DNA from: Bugulina stolonifera
Lineage: Eukaryota; Bryozoa; Gymnolaemata; Cheilostomatida; Bugulidae
DNA: 64,000 bases
Reading direction: 5' to 3'
Assembly: GCA_935421135.1 (NCBI GenBank)
Contig: OW285187.1
Span: forward strand, 20,088,429-20,152,428
In this document: positions 50,341 to 62,912 of the stretch, piece after piece
Layout of the letters: each line of letters begins with the position of its first letter
Position numbering within the stretch: the first letter of the stretch is position 1
The notes under the pieces: model-generated
Databases searched by the model: none
Seen by the model: only the letters and a program-made list of their open reading frames with translations
Told to the model about the DNA's origin: nothing
Program-made: the position numbers and the translations under genes

Positions 50341-51335
50341 AAAATTTGATTATGAATTAATGTTATTTGGTTATTTCACATCACAAGTAAGGTATCTGTA
50401 AGTGTAATCATCATTATCATAAGATAATGATAAATAATTATAATGATTTGATAATCATAATCTAATGGGTTTCGAACTGAGTTAAGTTTGCCACAGCAAG
50501 CAACACACTGGATAAGACAGCTTGAGTGTCTAAAAAAGACTTGCAAACATCTCTGATAATATAGGCAATAACAATGCGCCATGGAGGAAATGAAAATGAA
50601 ATAGAGTTAAAGTTGGACTGTACTGAAAATTTCAGAATGTTTTTCATCAAATTAACTATGTTGGCATTACTTGATACCTCTACAAACATATCTGAGCTGT
50701 TTCGGTAGTAGCTAATAGATGCTAAACTGCAAAAAAGTAGCCCCAAAAATTCTAAAATAACCATAGTGATGTCAACATTAGGAGTTATCACCACCTAGTT
50801 TTATGTCAATTCTCAAAACTTCTTCTTTGGTTATCTCAACTCTGACTCGCTATATGGCAGAAATATTGAGTTGTCACAACTGCTTTATAAGAAATACAGT
50901 GTTCATTCAATAAAACAGATATTAGCAGTTATAGCACTACATGCTACAGGTTCAACGCACCAGTCTAGTGTGTTGGCATGTTATTCATGAGATAAACAAG
51001 TAGCCTATATTGACCAATCAAATTGCAAACTCAAAAGTCATTTGATAATTTTTTGCAACAAATTGTGCTTTTTATTGTCTAGGAATATTAACTAGCATTT
51101 GTTCTACATACCCATTTTTTCGTTTTGTGATATTCCTAGTACAACCACGATAAAAACTCAATTGAAGTTTTCTGTTTATAATAACATAATGCGTGGTCTG
51201 GCATTCACTCCCTGCAATGATGTTATTCACTAGTTTTAACAGAGCTGGGTACCATGATGACATCACGTATCCCAGCTGGTATTGTGCTAACTGGTTCAGC
51301 TGCTACTAGGCTTTCTAATGGTGTATTCAACTTAT
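50341..51335. other. Intergenic stretch without recognised genes
   Basis: No gene supported. The segment ttggactgtactgaaaattt at about 50612 has an inverted partner at about 54863-54885, on the far side of the LINE cluster, so the LINEs may have landed in an older inverted-repeat element. Confidence 0.4.
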
Positions 51336-53267
51336 AACTTTCCGTCATTCAGCCTGGTTTGAGTGACCATTACATGATTGAATGCTTGATAAATTATAGT
51401 CATAATATAATACAGAGAACCCCTAATCAAAGTAATATATTGTTATACCACAAAGCAAACAGGGAAGGTTTTAGTAATTCAATGTTTGATTTATTGTCAG
51501 TAATAAAAGATCTGGTACACCAAAATAAAGATATTAATAACATTTGGACTGCCTTTCGAAAGGGATTGGACAATGCTATACTTAAATTTGTACCATGCAA
51601 GCAATATTCACCGAGAAAACCATCTCAGCCTGCTTGGTTCAACTTAAAAGCTAAAAAAGCTTGTGATAAACAGCGAAAGCTCTACAGCAAATACAAAAAA
51701 TCAGGAGACACAGATGTACTCAATAAATATAAAGCTTTGAGACGATCAAACAAAAAAATGTTTAAACAACTTAAGAAAGATTTTATGATAAGCAAATTAT
51801 TTGATCCTTTGAGTCAGGGAGACTCTAAACCGTTTTTTAGATACGTAAAAGAAATTAAGGGTAACAACAATACTATACTATCCTTGACAAACAGTGACGG
51901 AAAAATTTCTACCAGTATGAGTGACATAACTAACATCTTAAATACCTCCTTTCAGAGTGTTTTTACACGTGCTTGTAGCCCACCTAAACTGCCTAGTGTC
52001 AATGACATTGATATTCATATCAATGAAGAAGGTGTATTAAACCTGATCAAATCACTTAGGAATGGAAAAGCCCCTGGGCCAGATGGGTTAAATAAACAGA
52101 AATTATGCATAGCTCCTGAATCAATTGCACCTTTATTGACATGCATCTACAACTACTCTTTAAAGACAGGTAAATTACCTACAGAATGGAAATTGGCATA
52201 TGTTACGCCAATTTTTAAACAAGGTGATCGCACAAAACCATCCAACTACCGCCCAATTTCATTAACATCTATTTGTTGCAAAATGATGGAGCACATCATA
52301 CTTCACAACATGCAGGAAAGTTTGAACAACCTACTTTCTATATATCAACATGGCTTTCGTAAACATATGTCTTGCACAACGCAGCTAGCCTGTGTTACAC
52401 ATGATATTTTACTTAACTTGGATAAAGGTATACCGACACATGCTATAGTACTGGATTTCTCCAAGGCTTTCGATGTTGTACCACATCATATATTAATCCA
52501 AAAAATGATCAAATATAACATTAATCCTGCAATAATAAGGTGGATCTCATCTTTTCTCCTAGATCGCAATCAAGAAAGTACTCATAAATGGATTCAAATC
52601 TAGCACAGCTGCTGTTACTTCAGGAGTACCTCAGGGCAGTGTGTTGGGTCCAGCATTATTTTCACTGTTCATTAATGACATTGTAGAATGCATAAAGTAC
52701 AGCAATATCAGACTGTTTGCAGATGACACTCTTCTGTACTCTAGGGTCATCAATGATGGTGATTGTGCCAAACTGCAACATGACCTAAATATGCTACATA
52801 ACTGGAGTATCAAAAACGGAATGAATTTTAATGTGTTGAAAAGTAATGTTATAATTTTTAGTAACAGTGGCAACTCATTACAGCGTGACTATTTCTTAAA
52901 TGGGAGGCTTTTAAAGCAGTGTAATTCTATAAAATATCTAGGGATATACCTGGCAAGTGATATGAAATGGCACATTCATGTTGATTATATTATTGGGAAA
53001 GCACTAAAAATTTTAGGACTTATAAAATACACTCTATATGATGCTCCTGAATCCATCAAACTTCTTGCTTACAACACGTTATGCAAGCCATTGCTGGAAT
53101 ATGCCTGTCCTGTGTGGGATCCTGCATCGCAGGGTCTAATACATAAAATTGAGGCAGTCCAAAGCAAGGCTGTACGATTTATTAAAAACCTTAAAGGCAG
53201 AGATTGTTCGATCTCTGACAGTAAAAAACAGCTAAATCTTGTTTCATTGAACAAGATTAGGCAGACT
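51336..53267 (+). mobile_element. CR1/L2-like LINE 1, 5'-truncated, interrupted (first part)
   Basis: Starts within the end of an endonuclease domain (SDHYMIECLI at 51359) and runs through reverse transcriptase: GKAPGPDGLN, YRPISLTSICCKMMEHI, QHGFRKHMSC, AIVLDFSKAFDVVPH, SGVPQGSVLGP, then the catalytic FADD box (LFADDTLLY near 52710) and LEYACPVWDP. A single frameshift lies near 52570, between the KAFD and SGVPQGS blocks, so the copy is defective. The frame reaches KIRQT at 53267, where LINE 2 is inserted; it resumes at 54551. Confidence 0.9.
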
Positions 53268-54550
53268 TCATCATCGACAACATGGCTTCAGAAGAGGGCT
53301 GTCATGCCAGACACAATTGTGTGCTACCTATCATGACCTGGCAAAGGCAGCAAATGAAGGTCACACTACACACGCCATAGTAATGGACTTCAAAAAAGCT
53401 TTTGACAAGGTGCCACATTTAATGTTACTTCAAAAACTAAAACAAATACCAGGGATAAATGGATACCTTTTAAACTGGATACATGATTTTCTCTCGGACA
53501 GACAGCAATCCGTTGTGCTCAAAGGAACTAACTCACAAAAGTGCACAGTAACCTCAGGAGTGCCACAGGGTTCTGTACTTGGACCAACTTTGTTTTTGTG
53601 CTATATTAATGACCTTCCAGACCTGCTGTCATGTAAAGTTAGCCTTTATGCTGATGACACTCTACTTTACCAAACTGTAAATACAAATGAAGACGCAAAA
53701 ATGTTCCAAAATAACATCAACGCTGTACACGAGTGGTCTACAAAATGGAAAATGCCATTCAATGAAAAGAAATGCCTAGCTATAAACTTTGGAAGAGTAA
53801 CACCCATACCTCAATACAAATTAGGCACTGCATGTCTTGAATGGACAGAAACCGTCAAATACCTAGGAGTAACAATTCAATCAGATCTTAAGTTTAATCA
53901 GCATATACACGAGAAATGCACAAAGTCTCGTAAAATACTTGGAGGAATCAAACATTTAATGTACCATGCTCCAAAAGAGGCCAAGCTACTGGCTTACACA
54001 AGTATATGCAGACCTATTCTTGAGTATGCAGATGTAGTATGGGACCCTTTAACTAAGAACAAGATCTATGATATAGAACTCATCCAGAACAGTGCCATAC
54101 GATTTATAGCAAACCTAAGGGGGCGTACTGACAGTGTATCAGAGGCAAGAGATCAGTTAGAGATCCGGACCCTTGAAAATAGAAGAAAAAACCATCGCCT
54201 GTGTCTACTGACCAGGATTCTTCAGAATGAAGAACAACATTCCACTCTATCCAGAGCATATGATGATATTGTGGGTGACAGAGAGATGGTAACAATGACC
54301 ACTAGAGCAGCTGCCAGAGGAGAGCCAACCTCAATATCAGCCAAAAAATGCATTTACCACTCTAGTTTCCTGCCACGAACAATTCGTGAGATAAGATGAG
54401 AAACCAACTTCCAATCCTAAACAGTGATATACTGTAAATATTGCAGACCCCCTAGTCCAAAAAATAGTTAAAACTAGAGGCTCCCTTATAGATTTGCATG
54501 AAATTGATGGTGGAGTCCTACCTCGTCTGAGGTAAATTCTGAGGTAAATT
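53268..54550 (+). mobile_element. CR1/L2-like LINE 2, 5'-truncated, inserted into LINE 1
   Basis: One intact frame of about 376 codons from about 53271 to 54399: QHGFRRGLSCQTQLC, AIVMDFKKAFDKVPH, SGVPQGSVLGPTLFLCYIND, catalytic YADD (SLYADDTLLY), KYLGVTIQSDLKFNQHI, LEYADVVWDP, SAIRFIANLRGR, and a C-terminus ending SFLPRTIREIR. It lacks the endonuclease and the first RT blocks, so it cannot move by itself. The 3' end has a short repeated tail (tgaggtaaattc). It is flanked by cagact at 53262-53267 and 54551-54556. Confidence 0.9.
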
Positions 54551-54861
54551 CAGACTCGAAGAATATCTCTTTTCCACACCATCTTGGAGCATGAATCTCT
54601 ATTTTCAAATCTTCTATCTACACTTGATCTAATGAAAGGAACGCATGATTTTAACACCAGACATGCTAATGTTTTCAATTCTGTTGCCTGTCACACTAAC
54701 AAATTTCTGCACAGCTTTCTGATCAGAACTGCTCGGGAGCTCCGCACTGATGAGATCATAGCGGACTAATAAAAAAAAAATGACCTACAACTCTGATAGT
54801 TCCTCTTTTCCCCTACCCTGGGGTCTAGGAGCTTAACCAAGACAAGACAAGACAAGATAAC
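54551..54861 (+). mobile_element. LINE 1, 3' part after the insertion
   Basis: The LINE 1 frame continues here in phase (TRRISLFHTILEHESLF, then DFNTRHANVF, as in the C-terminal region of this LINE group) and stops at 54769. A 3' UTR follows and ends in a caaga repeat tail at about 54838-54861. Confidence 0.85.
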
Positions 54862-55789
54862 CCGAAAATTTCAGTACAGTCCACCTTTAATATAAAAATG
54901 GAAAAGAAAAAAAGTATAACAAGTCGCATGGGAAGGGGGTAACACGGCGCCGTTACTGAGCTTATGTCGTTATGCTGCTGAATGTAGTTAAATAGTAGTA
55001 AGACCCAAGTGGCGGAAAGCCAGCAAGACGGTTGTGTAGAGAGAAGCCCGACATCTCAAAAGTCATGGGCCGCCTGCTCTACAATATCTTCTTTTTGGCG
55101 AACATGTGCTAGAAAATTCCAAACTAGCCGGGACGCTGCGCACCTAACGTCCAGCTGATCTCAGGAAGCAGTCACTTAACTCCTAGTAGCAAGCATTCCA
55201 CTAACCACTCCATTGCTCCAAGATTGACTAATAAAATGGTAATAACGATCAGCCTTTCTTTACTATTTTATGAATAAATTTGGGCAACTGAAATATGAAA
55301 TTACTATAAATACGAACTATCACTATGACTATGCTAATACTGTGTATACTCTAACTCTTCTCTTGTAAAATTAAATCAAATGTGAAATGTTATGTTAATG
55401 TGAATGTAGGCAATTCAAACAAGAGAAGATTAATTGTTGAAAACTACCAAAGCTAAATCAATTTCATATAGCTAGATAGAGGCTAGAATGAAAAATTAAA
55501 AACTATTTTTTGTAAGCTCAATAGAAGAATAGTAAAAAGTTGAAAATAGAACTGTAGAAAGAATGAGAGTCAATGTGAATGTTAATGTAGCCAAAAAGTG
55601 AAAAATTTACGATGAAATAAAGTTGGTCCCATTTATTTTCAAAATTGAAATTAAATTTAGCGATATTTACGTTGATTATCTAAGTGTATGCAGTTACAGC
55701 AAAACCTAGAAAAATCGTTGTTCCAAGACTTACCAATTTATTTTACTTCCCGCTATTAATCCCAGGTAAGAAAGCAAGGATCTAAAGAG
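54862..55789. other. Region between the LINEs and HSPE1
   Basis: The 54930-55170 part is GC-richer than its surroundings and could be the HSPE1/HSPD1 promoter area; tagaaaattccaaa near 55110 is a partial match to a heat-shock element (GAAnnTTC). An ATG directly followed by gtaata at 55236 would splice in phase to HSPE1 exon 56948 and give MAANFRPLL, which matches the family start. Both are suggestions only. Confidence 0.3.
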
Positions 55790-55980
55790 ATCTGCATTTT
55801 TCCTAATTTGGGGTGGAGAAGGTACTTCCCCGATGGCAAAGTGAAAGTTTATATGAGGCACAGGAGCGAAATTGTGGCTGGATGCTCTTCCTAACACCAC
55901 CAATGACCCTTATGGGAATTGAACCTGGGACTCCCATGTGGAAGCCCAGAGCGCTTACCACTAGGCCACGGCTGCTCCCT
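55790..55980 (-). mobile_element. tRNA-derived SINE (copy 2)
   Basis: On the minus strand it begins agggagcagccgtggcctag, with a canonical A box (tggcctagtgg) and B box (ggttcaattcc), followed by ggtggtgttaggaagagcat and ctcctgtgcctcatataa, as in copy 1 at 8655-8936. It lies in the probable first intron of HSPE1. Confidence 0.8.
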
Positions 55981-56947
55981 ATGTCACACTAGACTATTAG
56001 GCCTACTATAATAAAATATTTCAGGAATCTCATCTGTACACTCAACTTAAGATGAAAACGGTAAATAAAATTATAAAGCTCTCAAGCTGGTGTTTTTCTT
56101 TGCTATTTATTTGTTTATTAGGGGATAAGCTCTACGTAGGAGGCCAAAGATGTGTATTATAATATGGCCTATCCTCTTTGGTCTTATGACTCGAAGTATC
56201 AAGCAAGGATAGGTATTAACAGGAACCAGAACCAGTTGTTGCTTGCCATTGAGTAAGCAATTTTAAACAAAAATATTTTTTAAGCCATTATATATGAGCT
56301 TCAGCAAATACTCTCACCTTATAATAACAGTACAAAATATACATGTGATAGTGATACGAATTCTAGGCTAGCCTAGCATACACATATGACTTTGGCAACA
56401 AAATTGAGGACAATATTGTGAATTACCTCCTCCAGTTTTCTTTTGGCACTTTTGAACATGTAATTTTGTATTAATCATAGTAAATATAATGTCATTTTCA
56501 CATCAGTTCTGATCATAATAGTAAATACCCATATCCAATAAAAGCAAGCTCTCAGGCTAGGTTCTAACAGGAACCTACAAGTAGAAAGCAAGTAGGCTTA
56601 CAGATTCTGATACTAATGATGATCGAGTGAAAAAGGATGTAAATGATCACAATACAGGCATTCACGATATAACTTGAGATTTACTTGATTAAGTTATTTT
56701 TCATGCTGTAGTTGTTTTTACTGCCTAATCTCATGTTACTATTTTATCTGAGGAGTGTGTTGAAAACATAGGCCCCACCCCTAAACGAGCACGCCAAGTA
56801 AAATAAAAAAATTAGCAGAAAACCTTGTTCTGCTTTCTATTTTTTACAGCATAAAAATGAACATATTTTACATTGTATATATATTATGTATATTAAATAT
56901 AGTTCTGACCATTGATAGTTATTCATCGATCTACTTTCGATTTTTAG
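55981..56947. other. AT-rich stretch upstream of the HSPE1 exon
   Basis: Probable HSPE1 first intron. No gene, repeat or regulatory site recognised. Confidence 0.4.
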
Positions 56948-57657
56948 GCTGCAAATTTTCGACCACTTCTCAATCGAGTACTAATACAGCGATTGGCTGC
57001 TGAAACAAAAACTAAAGGTGGTATTATGCTCCCAGAGAAGTCACTTGGCAAAGTTTTGCAAGGAACTGTTGTATCTGTTGGCCCTGGATCCAGACTGGAC
57101 AATGGGACAGTTGTGCCTCCAACCGTCTCTGTTGGAGATACAGTGCTGCTGCCAGAGTATGGTGGTACAAAAGTAAATTTAAATGAAGAGGTAAATAACT
57201 GCAATTGTCATATATATTCTTATGCCTACATTATTACAAGTTTCAGTGTCAACTTGACTCAGCACAGGAATTATAGGCTTACGAACGCTTGATCTTCTGC
57301 TGTAGTTGTCCTTCCATAATATATATTGTGGCATTTAATTAAAATATAAAGACAGCTTTAAAGCCATGAATTACTTTGACATACAGAAAATGGTGATTTT
57401 TCTTAACAAATCTCAACTTTCACATTGGACAATAATGACGAAGTAACATGGTAGTAGGCTATAGCTTTTAATTTAACATACAGTACATGTATTCATGAAA
57501 TGAATCGTTTTACTTCCCAACATCCATCTTTCTCTTCCTAACAATATTAACTCTTAGTAGCTAAGCTAGGCTAGATTGTGTTCTGATATTGATGCCTTCA
57601 TTACAGGAGTATACTTTGGTAAGAGATGATGATATTTTGGGAGTCTTTGACAAGTGA
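56948..57657 (+). CDS. HSPE1: HSPE1, mitochondrial co-chaperonin Hsp10 (first codons on an unplaced exon)
   Basis: Two exons, 56948-57190 and 57607-57657, in phase, 97 residues plus the initiator (human 102). Hsp10 forms the heptameric lid of the Hsp60 folding chamber in the mitochondrial matrix. Family features: FRPLLNRVLIQR at the start, the mobile loop ETKTKGGIMLPEKSLGKVLQ, VVSVGPGSR, VGDTVLLPEYGGTKVNL and the C-terminal VRDDDILGVFDK. The first exon begins at a splice acceptor in phase 0, so only the start codon and perhaps a few residues are missing; vertebrate HSPE1 is also split very near its start. It is divergent from HSPD1 with about 8.7 kb of mostly mobile DNA between them. Confidence 0.96.
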
Positions 57658-57862
57658 ACAAGTTCTTGAATCTGCAGTACTTCTTGGATCAAATCTCCAT
57701 TGATAATATGACAGCATTATTCCTTACTGTGACCAATCAGGTCTGTGACAATGGTGTGCAATCTTCTATCAATCTGGGTGCTCATTCCTTTTATTCCACT
57801 ATACATAAATCTGTACCATAGTGAAATACAAAAATGTTTTTTGGGCAAAGAATTTCAGGCTA

Positions 57863-57868
57863 AATAAA
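57863..57868 (+). terminator. Probable HSPE1 polyadenylation signal
   Basis: An aataaa hexamer 206 bp after the HSPE1 stop, on the same strand. It is the first canonical signal in this 3' flank. Confidence 0.5.
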
Positions 57869-58233
57869 GTTCATTTCCATCATGCCACTACATGTTATTT
57901 TGATACAGTATTTATTGGTATAAAACAAGTATAATGTTGGCAACTGTTATAGCAGAAGTAGCCCCACATGTTATGACGCATACTCAATCTTGGTATCACA
58001 GAAAAAACCTGTTGATGATTGTCAGAATGAATACCTAGTGAAACTTGACAAAATGGTACATTAATGTCCCCAGGGAAAAAATAACTGAAGCAATGGGTGG
58101 AAAATAGAATTTGAATAGGCCTACTTGTATAACTACATGATGTTACTATTGATTCGCCATACATATAAGTAAATTTACATAGCAAAAACAAGGTATATAA
58201 CAAGGTAACATATCTAGTTATTTTGTCCTTGGA

Positions 58234-60424
58234 CTAGATTGGAATGGTTATTAGCAGTAGCATTAGGACCAAGCGCATGTGTGAAGACTTCATCATCCTA
58301 ATCATAGGATACCAAGAGAGATGGCCACTCATGCAATTCGTACACCCCGTAACACTGTGCTGATCCTTGTGTTGATGAGTTTTCAAATGTCTGTGGAGGC
58401 GATGGGCACCAACAATTGCTGCAGGTAGCAAAACTGGGAGCAGTCCAATGAGACCCAGTGTAGCTCCTACTAGCTTGGCAGCTAACAAATACAGTGAAAA
58501 GATGAAATTAGATAGTAATAATTTTCTATAATATGATTTGCTAGTTACAAGTTGCTACACTATGTGTAATGGAACCAAACTGTAATAATCATGACCATGG
58601 CCATCACCTAATAGCCTACACTTAGTAGGTATACTCTCTATAAACACATACACATGTAGTTCCTATACATTTTGTACAGGATTTTGTTGCAGTTGTCCAC
58701 TGATCTATATTGTTATACACGTGTACATGTACATTATGCATTTAGTTGGAATTGTTATAGTCAGATGCCTTCATATCCATATGATCATTCATGCTGCTGT
58801 AGATCATGAAAATTCAACAGTACGTGTGATCATAAACGTTTTGCATGGTAAAAGCAGCAATGAAATAACAGGGTATTGAAATGCATTCTATACATTAAGT
58901 CTTCAATTAAATACTGCATGTACTGCATGTACATGGTCACCCAGAAGCTACCTAAATAGAAAGATATTATTATTCACAACTTATAGACGTCTCCTAACAC
59001 GGATTAGCAACTGTTAATTCCTAAACTGTTATGCCACTTACAGAGTACTGATCCCCTAACAAATCTACGTAGATGCTCCTTTCTGCCGTGCATGAAGAAA
59101 TGCGTACATCCAAATATGCTAGCTTGTCACTATGCTTGCCGAAGAAAATACCTGCTCTCCTCAAATGTCTGCCCCCATACTTGTAACAGAAACTGGTTTT
59201 GCATTGGGTGCAGGTCATGTCATCACATCCAGATGCCCTCTGCATCAACAGCTACAATTGATCACCACAATATTGATGTAAGCTTACAATTTTGCGAAAA
59301 AGTTGACCGTAGGTAACATGTATTTAATCAACGACCAGATTCTACTATTGTTTGAGATTCGGATTTGCGGTAAGGGCAGAGAACTTATAATATATTGAGA
59401 AGAAAATTGCTCTATGTTATGGACAGGCTGCGTATATTATTTCTCTATTATAATGGATCTTGGTTATAGATCTTGTACTCGTTTCTGGCTCCAGGTGATT
59501 GTAAGGGCACACTATCGTTTGCACATGCACTTTATGGTATCATTGCATACATTTGCACACCCAACAAATATAATACTGACAACAAATGCACAATCAGGGT
59601 CATTTACTTACTTCCCATCTGGGGCATTTCCTTGCATTTTTCTGGCCTTTGTCTTCTTTCTTCGTCCACCCTTTCAAAGCAGCGGTGCCATCAATATTCT
59701 CCTTACATTTCAAACCATCATGCGATGGTGAATGGCAGCCAAAGCACCAATGGAAATGGCATTCTTCACAAATGATAACAGTGTTACATTTTGTTCTTGA
59801 CCTTTCTATTAGGCCTACATTCCTCCTTGAGCTCAGTAATGGCAGAGCATTGAAGACAAACCTTTTTGTTTGGTTCCGCGGTGGCATTGGTTAATATCTT
59901 CTAAACTTGCTAAGGATTTCTTTGTTGTCAACAGTAAATATAAGTTCATTTCTTGATATTGGTTTGTTACAATTAAAGGCTGGCCAAGTCAAATAAGTTT
60001 GGCCTTCGAGTATCTTATGTTTGAAATATTCATCCATGCAGGTACGACAAATCGACTGAGAACAGCAATACCTGCTGTTATTTGTGACATGATTAGTACA
60101 TAATTCACAGTCACCTTCAGTTATCAGGCCTTGTTCAAATGGTAGCTCTTGAGATACAGGGTCTTGAGAAAACATAGCCGCTTCCTCTTGATAAAAAGGT
60201 GGGAAAAAGTGCGAAAGAGATATCCATCTAGCCCCATCATCATCCTCATGTACACTTAAAGGTGAGTAGTTATTAGGGGATTTCAAAGATTCATCCTCAT
60301 AGTTAGCTAAAAGTGTTGAGAACACCTTCCCAGAACTTGAATTACTATCCTGTAGGTTGGGTACCACAACAATTCCTGAGGTGGAAGTGGACAGGCGGTT
60401 ACTTGTAGGCTTATGCAGCAACAT
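58234..60424 (-). pseudogene. RNF217-like RBR ubiquitin ligase, apparently degenerate
   Basis: Segments in order: 59612-60424, 59042-59251, 58234-58473. The order RING1 (CELCTNHVTNNSRYCCSQSI, then CRTCMDEYF), IBR (CEECHFHWCFGCHSPSHDG, GQKNARKCP) and RING2 (SGCDDMTCTQCKTSFCY), followed by a membrane segment (LVGATLGLIGLLPVLLPAAI), is that of RNF217, an RBR E3 that passes ubiquitin through a RING2 cysteine. Damage: between about 59791 and 59895 the matching frame (with a good CLQC pair) is offset, so two single-base shifts are needed, one near a tttt run at 59789-59792 and one near 59895 where the main frame meets a stop. Several zinc-ligand positions are changed: Cys to Trp in RING1 (WPAFNC), Cys to Trp after KCPR, and Cys to Tyr in CYKYGG. 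The N-terminus is uncertain; 60424 is the first in-frame ATG after an upstream stop. It could be a pseudogene, a divergent gene with base errors in the assembly, or both. Confidence 0.7.
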
Positions 60425-60667
60425 GGATGACTGACCGGCTCCTAAAGGTTGGGAGTACAATGTGGGTAAACCATTACTATCTCTTTGAGAGGGCAGGGAG
60501 GTCGAGCTGCTGAATTTCCGTTACCTTACAGCCTTCGTACCAATAGTGCTCATAATCTACAATGGACATTACAGGTCAGGTACACTACACATCGATGAGG
60601 ATAGTTTGGCTTCCATTTTGTGCCAAAAGTCTTTTAGTGCAGGCACAGGCCAACTTGCTAAAAGATT

Positions 60668-60778
60668 TACCGGCATACATCTATCACAGAGTTGCGAACA
60701 CACCGGGCTGGGCCGAAAGCAAAATCCTCATTTTCGTGCGAAAAACCCAGCTGTGCCGATGAGCTAGGGATGGTTTTC
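60668..60778. repeat. Dispersed repeat shared with 48828-48930
   Basis: Same orientation as the other copy: ccggcatacatctatcacag through gatgagctagggatggtttt. Not coding. Uninterrupted here, whereas the other copy is followed by a nested foldback. Confidence 0.7.
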
Positions 60779-60891
60779 TCAGGCCAAGCAAAATCCAGGC
60801 CAATAGCCATTTGGGCCATCTTTGGATTTTTATTTGCGACTCAGGTCAGTCCAAGAGGTCACGAAGACACTATTTGCGGACTCTTGAACCA

Positions 60892-61423
60892 TTACTGTCG
60901 CACCAAATAATATTGTTCATCCTATTTCAGTAAGATTGATGTGTTGTTTGTGTTCGGAAACCTAGCTGCTGCCAAGAAAACCTCATTTTAATACTGGCTG
61001 TTTTCACCTTCAATCAGCCTATGTTGGAAATTTCGGAAGCACTCCAGCGGTTAATACAAAACTGTGTAATAGAGATAGCCATAGTGGCCTGCAACTCATT
61101 ACATTGGTATTGCGGGCATTGACTGTAACTTGCTTGTTCATCGTTGTACCAAGAGTTATTTATAGAATGACAGTTAGTGTTGGCTCACAATATGATTACG
61201 TGGCTATTTGATGCTACCGCTTACGTACTAAAAACTTTCCCCGTATAAACTTAGCACATGCATAGCCATAGGAACTTAACAGGTCTTAATGCTGACTGGA
61301 AGTCATGATAGCCAATATTTAAATGGGCTTATCTTGGCTGCCAATAGGTTTACATAAGACAAAAAACACATCAATCTTACCGAAATAAGACGAAAAATAT
61401 TATTTACAAATATTGAATGGTGC
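60892..61423. mobile_element. Long-arm foldback element (copy B)
   Basis: Left end ttactgtcgcaccaaataat; the right arm (about 61285-61423) is its inverted copy, including gctgactggaagtcatgata paired with the agcctatg-side sequence and ...ttacaaatattgaatggtgc. About 530 bp; clearly related to 49610-50129, with shared inner text (gcgggcattgactgtaactt vs its inverse). Confidence 0.75.
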
Positions 61424-62912
61424 ATATTTGGGTTTACCCGCTCACTACTGTAGCTCTCAGAGTTTATGTTCAGTGTCTATTCAGGCATCTCAGAATACAC
61501 TCGATGCCTCTTCTTAAAACTATTCTGTAGTTCAAGCATGTGAGAATGGTAGATCTAGGTCCACATCAGGATATTAGCGATGTTTTGTGGCCAACAGTTA
61601 TACATAATATGAATGCTATATGAGAGTTTTACACAAGAATAATCTTTATTACAGTGTTGTACAACAAACATTTTTTGTATAAGCAATTATTACGACTTTC
61701 TGCTTTTTTTTCTGTTCAAACATACAATTCTCTTGGTTCATCTTTTATTGAATAGCATTTCGTAGGCTTCCCAATTCTCCTTGATTTTCTTTCTCATATT
61801 TGAAAAAAATATTTCGCAATTTAGAAAGATAATTATACAAAGTCACGATTGGTTTTTAAATTGATAATAATAGTTCCTATGCCTACACATTCAATCTAGA
61901 GCAATTTTGGCTATAATCTGATTGATTCGCTCGTCATATCATTTGAGCAAGGTTTTTCGATAGTCATTTCTTTATATGTTTCTTCCTAAAAAAGAACTGA
62001 CTCCAGCAAGTCTAATTTGACTTTGAACCACATCCTATATTCATACTTCATAACGCATGGCAAACTCTAATTGTAGCTTTCGGTTTAGACCTATAATTCA
62101 ATTACCTTTAAATCTTTATGGGTTTAAGTGTTCAGATTGGAGTGGGGGTTTTCAAACAAAATTCACAGCAACATACATGTAGTAGAAACAATGGAGTTAG
62201 TTGCTGTCAACTAACCTACAAAATACTCTGTTTTCTGTAGTTATTGGCAATACTGTTTCAACGCACTAGCATATACCCACTGATTACAATTCCTATTCCC
62301 AGCTTTGTAATTGTACCAGTGAAAACAGGAATTCCCTGCTTTTATCATAAATAAGGAATAGAAAATAGGTGCGAGGCTGGAAGTCGCAAGTAGTCAAATC
62401 TTAAACAATGATAGAAATGGCACATACATGTATGTAATTATAATAATAATAGTGATATTCATGTACAGTGGAACTTGCCTAATTCAAACACAAACTGTGC
62501 TGACTAGTTAGGAGCAGTTGAGGTATGATAATAATAATCCATAAGGTGGACTTTGCTGAATGCTCATACAACTCTAGGGAGTTGTTGAGTAGCAAGGGAG
62601 GGTGACTTCTTTTAAAATCCACTACAGTATCTAGCTGCTATTTTGCACTGTACTGTGGGATTATCAAATATATATTCTTTCTACACTACTAAATACTGGA
62701 TTCATGTAGGACTAGCTAGCTAGCTAAGACAAAGTATATCATGCCTAGGCCTATATAGCACGTTTTTCCAAATAGATATTGGTGGCGTTGCAAGAGGCTC
62801 ATGCAGCTTAGAGCAGGATTGAGTTGCTAGGGAGCAACATAACATTGAGATCTGTATGAATTTGTTGAATTGAATTAAACTTGCAGAATCCCATATACAT
62901 GTACGATACTTT
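61424..62912. other. Intergenic stretch without recognised genes
   Basis: AT-rich, no supported gene. No repeat similarity to the rest of the window apart from scattered tacatgta words. Confidence 0.4.

Noticed and set aside
54890..54931. Possible first exon of HSPD1 (ATG CGA on the minus strand)
   Set aside because: The encoded stretch is hydrophobic without the arginines of a mitochondrial targeting peptide, and the phase does not fit.
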